Shown piece by piece: positions 1 through 7,117 of a DNA stretch of 64,000 bases (positions are counted from its first letter, which is position 1; every line of letters begins with the position of its first letter). Origin of the DNA: Paracoccus shandongensis (GTDB lineage: Bacteria > Pseudomonadota > Alphaproteobacteria > Rhodobacterales > Rhodobacteraceae); assembly GCF_017315735.1 (NCBI RefSeq), contig NZ_JAFLRK010000001.1, forward strand, positions 124,001 through 188,000. The letters are read 5' to 3'. The notes below the pieces were generated by a model that searched no databases, was not told the DNA's origin, and saw only the letters and a program-made list of their open reading frames with translations. The position numbers and the translations under genes were made by a program.

Positions 1-589
1 GCGCAAGGCCAATGGACACCGTCAGCGACATCATCGCCACGACGATGGCGGCGGGCACCTGCGCGGTGATGCGCTTGGCGATCAGATAGGATGCGCCAAA
101 GCACAGCGAGGCCGCCACCTGCGACAGATGCCCCGGATCCAGATCGCGCAGACCGGGCCGCAGCACGACCAGCGCGCCCATCAGCGCCACGCCCACCGCC
201 GCGATCCGCCGCAGGGCCAGCCGTTCGCCCATGAACAGCGCCGCGCCCACCGTCACGACGATGGGGTTCAGAAAGCCGATGGCCGTGACCTCGGCCACGG
301 GGATGCGCGACATGGCATAGAACCAGGCGATCACCGCCAGCACATGCAGCGCGCCCCGCAGCGTCAGCAACCGCCAGATGTGCGGCGAAAATCCCCTTTG
401 CAGCGCCGGGACCAGCACCGGCCCCAGAAAGACCAGCCCGAAGACAAAGCGGATGAAGGCCGATTGCGGCGCGGGCAGCGCGCCGCCCAGCCAGCGGACG
501 ATGCCGTTCACGGCGACAAAGCACAGGCCCGTCGCCAGCATCCAGCCTATGCCCGCCAGGTCGCGGCGCGTTTGCGTGTCGAATTGCAT
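1..589 (-). CDS. EamA/DMT-family drug/metabolite transporter, 3' end cut by window
   Basis: The first 196 residues of an inner-membrane exporter of the DMT superfamily (EamA, ten-helix type) are present; the C-terminal part lies beyond the window edge. Reading from the ATG at 589, alternating hydrophobic segments are seen, including a GIGWMLATGLCFVAV-like first helix, followed by a typical EamA repeat containing IPVAEVTAIGFLNPI and an FMGE turn. The second repeat begins around residue 155. The substrate cannot be read from the sequence. It is followed upstream, on the same strand, by a LysE-type exporter, so both may be small-molecule efflux genes. The start is the only good ATG before the first helix. 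Confidence 0.8.
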   Translation of the reverse strand, partial: MQFDTQTRRDLAGIGWMLATGLCFVAVNGIVRWLGGALPAPQSAFIRFVFGLVFLGPVLVPALQRGFSPHIWRLLTLRGALHVLAVIAWFYAMSRIPVAEVTAIGFLNPIVVTVGAALFMGERLALRRIAAVGVALMGALVVLRPGLRDLDPGHLSQVAASLCFGASYLIAKRITAQVPAAIVVAMMSLTVSIGLA

Positions 590-628
590 GGCGTGCAGTT
601 GGACCGCTTTGCGCAGGCTGCGCAAGCC

Positions 629-1222
629 TCATTCCGCGATCAGGGCTGCGGCGATGGTCCACATGACGATGCCGATCAGCACCTCCAGCACCTGCCAGGC
701 GCGCGGGCGGGCAAAGACCGGCGCCAGCAGCCGCGCGCCATAGCCAAGCGCGAAGAAGAACAGGAACGACCCCGTCACGGCCCCAAGCCCGAACACCCCC
801 GGCCGGGGCCACTGGGCCGAGATCGCGCCGACCAGCACCACCGTATCCAGCCACACATGCGGGTTCAGCCAGGTCAGCGCCGCGACCACCGCCAGCGTCC
901 GGGGCAGGCTGGCCGCGCCCCCCTCGGGCCGCAGCGCGCCGCCGCCCTGCCAGGCCGCGCGAAAGGACCGCGCGCCATACCAGACCAGGAAGGCGGCGCC
1001 CGCCCATCTTAGCCCCACCAGCAGCCATGGCGCCGCCGATCCGATCCGGGCAATGCCGTTGACGCCCAGCAGGATCAGCAGGGCATCGGACAGCGCGCAG
1101 AACAGGCAGACCCAGAAGATGTGATGGCGGATCAGCCCTTGCTTCAGCACAAAGGCATTCTGCGCACCGATGGCGACGATCAGGGACAACCCGGTTCCAA
1201 GACCGGCGGCATAGGACATCAT
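629..1222 (-). CDS. argO: LysE/ArgO-family amino-acid exporter
   Basis: A 197-residue inner-membrane amino-acid exporter of the LysE/RhtB superfamily, very probably the ArgO type that exports arginine (and toxic canavanine) or lysine. The N-terminus reads MMSYAAGLGTGLSLIVAIGA followed by QNAFVLKQG, the hallmark of the ArgO/LysE first helix, and five further hydrophobic segments follow. ArgO of E. coli is 211 residues, so the length fits. I start at the first of two adjacent ATGs; the upstream open frame has no membrane-protein character. It is divergent from an argP-like LysR regulator, the classical regulator/exporter arrangement, which is the main reason for choosing ArgO over other LysE members. 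The exact substrate is inferred. Confidence 0.85.
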   Translation of the reverse strand: MMSYAAGLGTGLSLIVAIGAQNAFVLKQGLIRHHIFWVCLFCALSDALLILLGVNGIARIGSAAPWLLVGLRWAGAAFLVWYGARSFRAAWQGGGALRPEGGAASLPRTLAVVAALTWLNPHVWLDTVVLVGAISAQWPRPGVFGLGAVTGSFLFFFALGYGARLLAPVFARPRAWQVLEVLIGIVMWTIAAALIAE

Positions 1223-1267
1223 TGGCAAGCACCTCTCGGCCCGCGCTTTCGCATGAAGCACGGATAA

Positions 1268-1289
1268 GGTAAAATGAATGATGCTTACC
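1268..1289. promoter_or_regulatory. Inverted repeat GGTAA-N12-TTACC between argO and argP
   Basis: A perfect 5-base inverted repeat, GGTAA and TTACC separated by 12 bases, lies in the divergent argO/argP gap. LysR-type regulators such as ArgP bind interrupted dyads next to the promoter they control, so this is a candidate ArgP operator. It overlaps the upstream alternative ATG of argP (1274), which favours the downstream start. Binding is inferred from position and symmetry only. Confidence 0.4.
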
Positions 1290-1306
1290 CGGATGAAGCT
1301 GCGCTT

Positions 1307-2164
1307 ATGCTGGACTATCCCGCCATCGCCGCCCTGGCCGAGATCATCCGCCACGGCTCTTTCGAGGCCGCGGCGGCGGCCCTGCATGTCACCCCGTCGG
1401 CAGTCTCGCAACGGATCCGTTCGCTTGAGGACCGCATGGGCGCGATCCTGATCGACCGCGGCCCGCCCGTCACCGCAACGGAACAGGGCCTGCGCCTGGC
1501 CGCGCATCTGGACCAGGTGCGGCTGCTGGAATCCGGCCTGGCGTTGTCGCGGAACCGTCCGGTGCTGCGCCTGGCCGTCAATGCCGACAGCCTGGCAAGC
1601 TGGGCCATGCCTGCGCTGGCCGCCGCGCCGGGGCTTCTGGACCTAACCATCGACGACCAGGACCATGCGCTGGACTGGCTGCGGGGCGGCATGGTGGTGG
1701 CCGCGCTGACCAGCGACAGCCGCCCCGTCACCGGCTGCGACAGCCTGCGGCTTGGCACGCTGCGCTATCGGGCGGTGGCAAGCCCCGGTTTCGCGACCCG
1801 TTACTTTCCAGCCGGCGTAACCGCCGAAACCCTGTCGCTAGCCCCCTCGCTCTGCTTCAACGCCAAGGACGCGCTGCAATCCCGCTGGGTCCGGGCGCTG
1901 ATCGGCAGGCGCGTCACCCTGCCGATGCACCGCATCCCCACGGCCCATGGCTTTGCGGCGGCTGCGCGCCTTGGCATCGGCTGGGGCATGAACCCCGAAC
2001 CGATGATCCGCGACGACCTGGACAGGGGCCGCCTCATCGACCTTGCCCCGGACCTACCGCTGGACGTGCCGCTCTACTGGCAGTTCAGCCGCATCACCGC
2101 CCTGGCCCTCGCCCCCCTGACCCAGGCCATCGAAAAGGCCGCCAAGGCAGCCCTCCTGCCCTGA
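1307..2164 (+). CDS. argP: LysR-family transcriptional regulator ArgP (IciA)
   Basis: A LysR-type activator that, in E. coli, senses arginine and lysine and switches on argO. Residues 1-60 form the winged HTH, with the family motif TPSAVSQRIRSLEDRMG and the ArgP-specific TEQGLRLAAHLDQVRLLE just after it; residues 80-285 form the periplasmic-binding-protein-like effector domain. Length (285 residues) is close to ArgP (297). I chose the ATG at 1307 because ArgP homologues begin MxDYPALAAL-like, it has GGATGAAG upstream, and it leaves the dyad at 1268-1289 outside the gene. An in-frame ATG at 1274 would add 11 residues. It is divergent from the argO-like exporter, its expected target. Confidence 0.88.
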   Translation: MLDYPAIAALAEIIRHGSFEAAAAALHVTPSAVSQRIRSLEDRMGAILIDRGPPVTATEQGLRLAAHLDQVRLLESGLALSRNRPVLRLAVNADSLASWAMPALAAAPGLLDLTIDDQDHALDWLRGGMVVAALTSDSRPVTGCDSLRLGTLRYRAVASPGFATRYFPAGVTAETLSLAPSLCFNAKDALQSRWVRALIGRRVTLPMHRIPTAHGFAAAARLGIGWGMNPEPMIRDDLDRGRLIDLAPDLPLDVPLYWQFSRITALALAPLTQAIEKAAKAALLP

Positions 2165-2183
2165 CGGCCTTTCACTTTGGTCC

Positions 2184-2234
2184 AAATATCCCGGGGGGAG
2201 TCGCCGGACACGGCGACCGGGGGGCTGGCCCCCC
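2184..2234 (-). repeat. Intergenic two-hairpin element, copy 1
   Basis: This element contains the block AAATATCCCGGGG, then a GTCGCCG...CGGCGAC stem-loop and a GGGGGGC-tg-GCCCCCC stem-loop (plus-strand reading). Two further copies lie at 25489-25535 and 48783-48823. On the minus strand it follows the stop of yebC, and it also sits after argP, so it fills a convergent gap. It is probably a bidirectional terminator or 3'-end stabiliser; there is no long T tract. Confidence 0.75.
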
Positions 2235-2263
2235 GCCACCGTCCCCGACAGGAACCGGCCAGC

Positions 2264-3007
2264 CTACAGCTGGGCGGCCACCGCGTCGGAAATGTCGAAA
2301 TTGCCGGTGACGTTCTGCACGTCGTCGTCGTCCTCCAGGGTGTCGATCAGCTTCATCAGCTTCTGCGCCGTTTCCAGGTCCGAAATCTCGGTCGGGGCCT
2401 GCGGCTTCCAGATCAGCTTCGCGGTCTCGGATTCGCCCAGGGTCGCCTCCAGCGCGGTTGACACCTCGTTCAGCGCGGTGTCGGCGCAATAGATCCAGTG
2501 GCCTTCCTCGTCGGTCTCGACATCGTCCGCGCCCGCCTCGATGGCGGCCAGCATCACGGTGTCGGCGTCGCCGGCCGACAGCGGATACAGGATCTCGCCC
2601 ACGCGGTCGAACATGAAGCTGACCGATCCGGTCTGGCCCAGGTCGCCGCCGGACTTGGTGAAATAGCTGCGCACGTTGGATGCGGTGCGGTTGCGGTTGT
2701 CGGTCATCGCCTCGACCACCAGGGCGATGCCGTTGGGGCCGTAGCCCTCATACCGGATCTCCTCATAGGCCTCGGCATCGCCGCCGACCGCCTTCTTGAT
2801 GGCGCGGTCGATCACGTCCTTAGGGCAGGAATTCGACTTGGCTTCCTTGACCGCAAGGCGCAGGCGCGGGTTCTTGTCGGGGTCGGGATCGCCCATCTTG
2901 GCGGCGACGGTGATTTCCTTTGCCAGCTTGGAAAACAGCTTCGATCGGGCCGCATCCTGACGGCCCTTGCGATGCTGGATATTGGCCCATTTGGAATGGC
3001 CTGCCAT
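2264..3007 (-). CDS. yebC: YebC/PmpR (TACO1) family protein
   Basis: A 247-residue member of the YebC/TACO1 family. The protein begins [19 protein letters not shown], the diagnostic N-terminal signature, and keeps the acidic central domains that fold into the three-domain crescent. Members were described as transcription regulators (PmpR) and more recently as ribosome-associated factors that relieve stalling at polyproline; which role applies here cannot be seen. In many bacteria yebC sits with ruvCAB, but here it stands between an argP-convergent gap and a DUF1127 gene on the same strand. The start is unambiguous. Confidence 0.95.
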   Translation of the reverse strand: MAGHSKWANIQHRKGRQDAARSKLFSKLAKEITVAAKMGDPDPDKNPRLRLAVKEAKSNSCPKDVIDRAIKKAVGGDAEAYEEIRYEGYGPNGIALVVEAMTDNRNRTASNVRSYFTKSGGDLGQTGSVSFMFDRVGEILYPLSAGDADTVMLAAIEAGADDVETDEEGHWIYCADTALNEVSTALEATLGESETAKLIWKPQAPTEISDLETAQKLMKLIDTLEDDDDVQNVTGNFDISDAVAAQL

Positions 3008-3092
3008 GGTCGGTCGTCCTTCGCAATTCGTAAGCGGATGGGGCCGCTTTTAGTCCAGCCCGGCGACCCATCGCAAGCCGGGCCGCGCAGAA

Positions 3093-3127
3093 GAAAGGCG
3101 CCCTGTCCGATGGGACGGGCGCCTTTC
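3093..3127 (-). terminator. Rho-independent terminator after the DUF1127 gene
   Basis: A near-perfect stem GAAAGGCGCC / GGCGCCTTTC is extended by an inner TGTCC/GGACG-type pairing. On the minus strand it is followed by a T-rich tail (TTTCTTCT). It lies 20 bases beyond the DUF1127 stop and separates that gene from yebC. Confidence 0.75.
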
Positions 3128-3147
3128 GGAAAGACCGGCCGGGCGGC

Positions 3148-3372
3148 TCAGATCGCGGCGGAAACGCCCAGGATGCGGCGGATCTCGCCGTCGCGGGTCA
3201 GCCCACGGCGCGCCAGTTCGGCATCGCTGAGGCGGTTCAGACGCTCGATCTCGCGGACCTTGGGGCTGGCTTCGGCGATCAACACCAGAAGCTTGCCGAT
3301 GGCGATGAACGGCGCCGCCACCATGCCCAGGACGGACAGGCGGGGTTTGTCGAAAGTGATCGTGCTGGCCAT
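3148..3372 (-). CDS. DUF1127 domain-containing small protein
   Basis: A 74-residue basic protein with a hydrophobic N-terminal half and a C-terminal DUF1127-like segment (LSDAELARRGLTRDGEIRRIL, residues about 50-70). DUF1127 proteins are abundant in Rhodobacteraceae; one characterised member (CcaF1 of Rhodobacter) binds RNA, and others relate to stress or phosphate metabolism. The ATG at 3372 is preceded by AGGAG at good spacing. About 85 bases upstream lies a palindromic PhaR-like operator (3455-3477), and a TTGTTC-17-GATATC promoter pair can be placed between them. The transcription unit is monocistronic, ended by the terminator at 3093-3127. Confidence 0.8.
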   Translation of the reverse strand: MASTITFDKPRLSVLGMVAAPFIAIGKLLVLIAEASPKVREIERLNRLSDAELARRGLTRDGEIRRILGVSAAI

Positions 3373-3454
3373 CTGGAAACTCCTTTGCACCACAAGGCTG
3401 TTTCCCCCCCTTGCCCGCGATATCGGATGGAAGCCTTATCGGAACAACGGCCAA

Positions 3455-3477
3455 TGCTGCATGGCAGCATTGCAAGG
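3455..3477. promoter_or_regulatory. PhaR-type palindromic operator (CTGC-ATG-GCAG), copy A
   Basis: The palindrome ATGCTGC-ATG-GCAGCAT is centred on 3462, next to TTGCAA. Its core exactly matches the CTGC-N3/4-GCAG sequence reported for the PHB-responsive repressor PhaR of Paracoccus denitrificans. The 23 bases are identical to 51541-51563, upstream of another small gene. It lies between the DUF1127 gene and the SLC13 gene. A PhaR role is inferred. Confidence 0.55.
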
Positions 3478-3480
3478 GCG

Positions 3481-5259
3481 TCACAGGGGCCAGAACAGGG
3501 GAATGACCAGGCAGGCGACGATCCCGCACAGAATGTCCAGCGGCACGCCCACGCGCACGAAGTCGCTGAACTTGTAGCCGCCAGGGCCATAGACCATCAT
3601 GTGCGTCTGGTATCCGATCGGCGTGGCGAATGCCACCGTGGCCGAGAACATGACGGCCACCACATAGGCGCGCGGATCGTGGCCCAGCGATTGCGCCAGG
3701 GCGATGGCGATGGGCGTCAGCAGCACGGCGACCGCGTTGTTCGACAGGATCTCGGTCATCACCAGGCCCAGGAAATAGATGGCGATCAGCGTGGCAAAGG
3801 GCGGCAGGTCGCGCAGGATCGGGGACACGAAATCCACGATCAACTGGACGGTGCCGGTATGTTCCAGCGCCTCGCCCACGGCCAGCATCGCAAAGATCAT
3901 CGCCATCAGCCGGCCATCGACAAAGGAAAAGGCCTCCTCGGCGTCGATGCAGCGCGTCAGCAGGATCACGGCGGCGGCCAGGAAGGACAGCACCTGGATC
4001 GGCGCGACATCCAGCGCGGCCAGCGTCACCACCGACAGCAGGCAGATGATGGCGATGGGCGCGCGTTCCCGCCGGTAAGCCCGGGCCGAGGGGCGCGAGA
4101 CATCGACCAGCCCCATGTCGGCGGCAAGGCGCGCGATATCCTCGGGCGCGCCTTCCAGCAGAAGCGTGTCGCCCACGCGGACCACCAGGTCGTCCAGTTG
4201 CCGCCCCAGGTTCTGGTCGCGCCGATGCGCCGCCAGCACATAGATGCCGTAACGGCGGCGCAGGCGCATGTCGCCCAGTCGGCGCCCGATCAGTTGCGCA
4301 CCGGGGGAAATCAGCACCTCGACCGTCTCGGTGGCGACGGAACTCAGCTTGTCCACCACCGACAGGTTCTTGTTGCCCAGGAATTCCAGCAGGTCGGCCA
4401 TTTCCGACCGCAGCACCACGCGGTCGCCGGGTTCCAGCACCACCTCGGCCAGGTTGCGGCGCAGGGACGCGTCGCCGCGCAGCACGTCGATCAGGCGCAC
4501 GGCCTCGCGCCGGAACAGGCCCACCTCGACCGCCCTTTGGCCGACAAGGCTCGAATCCTCGGGGACCGCCAGTTCCGTGAAATATTTCATTCCGCGCTTG
4601 GATCCCAGGAAGCTTGCCAGCGAGGTCCGGTCGGGCAGCAGGTGCTTTCCGAACAGCGCGAAATAGGCCACGCCCGCCAGGCTGATCGCGATCCCTACGG
4701 GCGCGATCTCGAAGATGGTGAAGGGTTCCATGCCCTGTTCGCGGGCCACGCCATCGACCAGCAGGTTGGTCGAGGTGCCGATCAGGGTGATCATGCCGCC
4801 CAAGATCGTGAAATAACTTAGCGGGATCAGCAGCTTGGACGGAGACATCTTCATCCGGTTGGCAAGCTGGATGCAGATGGGGATCATCACCGCCACCACC
4901 GGCGTGTTGTTCATCACGGCCGAGGCCAGGACGACAAAGGCGAACAGCGCGCAGACGGTGAAGGCGGGGTTGGTGACGGCGCGCGCGGTCACGATGCGGG
5001 ACATGATTTCCAGCGCGCCGGTGCGCAGCAGCCCGCCCATGATCAGGAACATGAAGGCGATGGTCCAGGGCGCGGCGTTCGACAACACGCCCGCCGCATC
5101 CTCGGCCGGAAGCAGGCCCAGGACCAGCATGGCGGCGGCGGACCCGATGGCCACGACCTCGGGCGGCTGCTTTTCCCGGATGAACTGGACAAAGGTGATC
5201 GCGACGATGACCAGCATCGCGACCGCCGCGTTCGTTCCGGTCAATTCAAATCCAAGCAT
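3481..5259 (-). CDS. SLC13/DASS-type permease with RCK_C domains
   Basis: A 592-residue inner-membrane permease of the SLC13/CitMHS/ArsB superfamily. The first ~200 residues hold five to six hydrophobic helices, including a NNTPVVAVMIP motif typical of the family; residues ~210-385 form a soluble insert with two TrkA-C/RCK_C-like modules (LGDMRLRRRYGIYVLAAHR); the C-terminal ~200 residues return to membrane helices with a second SNNAVAVLLTPIA motif. This architecture is found in putative Na+/sulfate or dicarboxylate symporters; the RCK_C insert suggests ligand gating. The substrate is not determinable. The gene is flanked by the PhaR-like operator on its 3' side and a YmdB-like gene on its 5' side. 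Confidence 0.85.
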   Translation of the reverse strand: MLGFELTGTNAAVAMLVIVAITFVQFIREKQPPEVVAIGSAAAMLVLGLLPAEDAAGVLSNAAPWTIAFMFLIMGGLLRTGALEIMSRIVTARAVTNPAFTVCALFAFVVLASAVMNNTPVVAVMIPICIQLANRMKMSPSKLLIPLSYFTILGGMITLIGTSTNLLVDGVAREQGMEPFTIFEIAPVGIAISLAGVAYFALFGKHLLPDRTSLASFLGSKRGMKYFTELAVPEDSSLVGQRAVEVGLFRREAVRLIDVLRGDASLRRNLAEVVLEPGDRVVLRSEMADLLEFLGNKNLSVVDKLSSVATETVEVLISPGAQLIGRRLGDMRLRRRYGIYVLAAHRRDQNLGRQLDDLVVRVGDTLLLEGAPEDIARLAADMGLVDVSRPSARAYRRERAPIAIICLLSVVTLAALDVAPIQVLSFLAAAVILLTRCIDAEEAFSFVDGRLMAMIFAMLAVGEALEHTGTVQLIVDFVSPILRDLPPFATLIAIYFLGLVMTEILSNNAVAVLLTPIAIALAQSLGHDPRAYVVAVMFSATVAFATPIGYQTHMMVYGPGGYKFSDFVRVGVPLDILCGIVACLVIPLFWPL

Positions 5260-5350
5260 GAAGCCCCTGTCGAACGGCGCCGGTCACCGGCAGATCGTGG
5301 CGGTCATAGAATTCTTTTCCCCGCAACCGCAAGCGAAAGCAGGATCCGTT

Positions 5351-6166
5351 TCACACGGGATGCGTTTGCGCCAACCGGCCGCCGTCGCGCAGGGGCTCGA
5401 TCGCGGTGGCGCGGCCCGTGCGGTCGTCGGTGACGACCAGGACGCCGGACAGCGTGGCCTCGCCTTCCGCCGGGGTGAAGCGGTCGCGGGTCATGCCGGT
5501 GATGAAGCGGCGCAGGGGTTCGGTCTTTTCCATGCCGATGACGCTGTCGTAATCGCCGCACATCCCGGCGTCCGACTGGAATGCCGTCCCGCGCGGCAGG
5601 ATCTGGGCGTCGGCCGTGGGCACGTGGGTATGGGTGCCCACAACGGCGCTGGCGCGGCCGTCGCAGAAATGCCCGGCGGCCATCTTCTCGCTGGTGGCCT
5701 CGGCATGGAAATCGACAAGCGCGGCCTGGACCATGCCGCCCGGCGGATGGGCGCGCAGCACGGCATCCAGCGCCGAGAACGGGTCGTCATAGGGCCGCGA
5801 CATGAAGACCTGCCCAAGCGCCTGCGTCACCAGCAGCTTGCGCCCGCGCGCGTCCGCGATGATGGCGCTGCCCCGGCCCGGAGCCTCTTTCGCGAAGTTC
5901 AGGGGGCGGATGATGCGCGGCTCCCGCTCGATAAAGGCCAGCATGTCCTTTTGGTCGAAGGCATGGTCGCCCAGGGTCAGGCAGTCCGCGCCTGATTCCA
6001 GCAGCAGTTGCGCGTGGCCCGCCGTGCAGCCGCGCCCGCCGCTGGCGTTTTCGGCGTTCACCACCACCAGGTCGGCCTTCAGCCGCGCGCGCAGGGGCGC
6101 CAGCCGCTCGGTTATCGCGCGCCGTCCGGCGCGGCCCATCACATCGCCAAGAAAGAGTATCCGCAT
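5351..6166 (-). CDS. TIGR00282-family metallophosphoesterase (YmdB-like)
   Basis: A 271-residue calcineurin-like phosphoesterase of the YmdB/TIGR00282 family, whose Bacillus member hydrolyses 2',3'-cyclic mononucleotides. All metal-site motifs are present in order: FLGDVMGRAGR (residues 4-14), VVNAENASGGRG (~35-46), LGDHAFDQKD (~64-73), LVDFHAEATSEK (~145-157) and VVGTHTHVPTAD (~174-185). The ATG at 6166 begins MRILFLGDV as in homologues. In many Rhodobacteraceae the gene follows 5-formyltetrahydrofolate cyclo-ligase; here it is divergent from a DgoK-like gene, with 99 bases between the two starts. In vivo substrate unknown. Confidence 0.9.
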   Translation of the reverse strand: MRILFLGDVMGRAGRRAITERLAPLRARLKADLVVVNAENASGGRGCTAGHAQLLLESGADCLTLGDHAFDQKDMLAFIEREPRIIRPLNFAKEAPGRGSAIIADARGRKLLVTQALGQVFMSRPYDDPFSALDAVLRAHPPGGMVQAALVDFHAEATSEKMAAGHFCDGRASAVVGTHTHVPTADAQILPRGTAFQSDAGMCGDYDSVIGMEKTEPLRRFITGMTRDRFTPAEGEATLSGVLVVTDDRTGRATAIEPLRDGGRLAQTHPV

Positions 6167-6265
6167 GACAGGCTGGTTACGCGTGAAGCCGCCGCGCTTC
6201 AAGCGCCGTCTCTGGACAGGGCGTCCGGGCGCGGCCATCTTGCCGCCGCAATGGCGGAGGCGGCG

Positions 6266-7060
6266 ATGGATTGGGCAGCGGCGGAATGGACGGCGGGCGA
6301 GGTGCGGCTTTGGCCGATGCACGGCGATGCCGAGGGGGCGGCGATCACGGCGCCCGCCGGGGACGATCCGGTGGCCGCGCTGCGGGCGATGCTGGCGCCG
6401 GGGGTTGCCATCGACGTGATCGCGGCGGGCTGGCCGGGGACCGCGCCGGTGCGGGTGCCCTGCCCGCCCCCGCCGCCCCTGCCCGCGCTGGCCCTTGATC
6501 CGCAGGTCACGCTGCACCGGCTGCCCGGCCTGGTGCAGGACCGTCCGGCGGATCTGATCGGGGCGCAGGCGACCCGCATCGCCGGGCATCTGGCCCGCCA
6601 TCCCGATTTCGACGGCGTTTTGTGCCTGCCGGGGCCGCAATCCGTCTGGGCGCAGATCAGCGCGGGCGAGGTCGTCAGCTTCCGCAGCTTCCTGACGGGC
6701 GAACTGCTGTCGGCGCTGACCGCTTCGGCCGACGAAAGCACCGGATTTGCCGAGGCCGTGCAGGACGCGCTGTCCCGTCCGGCGGGGCTGGCGGCGGAAC
6801 TGTCATCGGTCCGCGCCCGCCTTGCCCTGGACCGGATCACCCCGTCCGACGCCCATGCGCAGACCGCTGGCCTGCTGATCGGGGCCGAGCTTGCGGGGGC
6901 CCGGCCCTGGTGGCTGGGCCAGCCGGTCACGGTCATCGGCCAGGGCTGGCTGGCCGACCGCTATGCCGAAGCCCTGGTCTTGCAGGGGGTCACGCCGGCC
7001 ATGGCGGACCCGACGCGGGCGCTTCTGGACGGGTTTCGCGCCGCGCGCCGGACGCTCTGA
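6266..7060 (+). CDS. Degenerate 2-dehydro-3-deoxygalactonokinase-like protein
   Basis: A 264-residue protein clearly related to DgoK over its C-terminal two-thirds: SFRSFLTGELLSAL (E. coli DgoK: FRTVMTGELHHLL), a GLLIGAELAGA segment and the helical tail. The catalytic signatures of the kinase are eroded. The N-terminal phosphate loop normally reading DWGTTNLRAW is EWTAGEVRLWPM; the GTHCKWV motif is GPQSVWA; the RGEETQLIGA motif has become RPADLIGAQA. It is therefore probably not a functional sugar-acid kinase. I start at the ATG preceded by GGAGG at 6256-6260; an in-frame ATG at 6251 is possible. The next gene on the same strand is an Lpd-like flavoprotein 57 bases away. Confidence 0.7.
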   Translation: MDWAAAEWTAGEVRLWPMHGDAEGAAITAPAGDDPVAALRAMLAPGVAIDVIAAGWPGTAPVRVPCPPPPPLPALALDPQVTLHRLPGLVQDRPADLIGAQATRIAGHLARHPDFDGVLCLPGPQSVWAQISAGEVVSFRSFLTGELLSALTASADESTGFAEAVQDALSRPAGLAAELSSVRARLALDRITPSDAHAQTAGLLIGAELAGARPWWLGQPVTVIGQGWLADRYAEALVLQGVTPAMADPTRALLDGFRAARRTL

Positions 7061-7117
7061 CCGGAACCCGCGCCGCGCCTTGCGGTTGGGTTGCCGACCC
7101 ACGGCAGGAGACACGCG

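Noticed and set aside
128..1012. An open frame on the plus strand encoding a His/Arg/Gln-rich protein opposite the EamA and LysE genes
   Set aside because: The composition is that of an antisense shadow, and two membrane-transporter genes on the minus strand explain the region.
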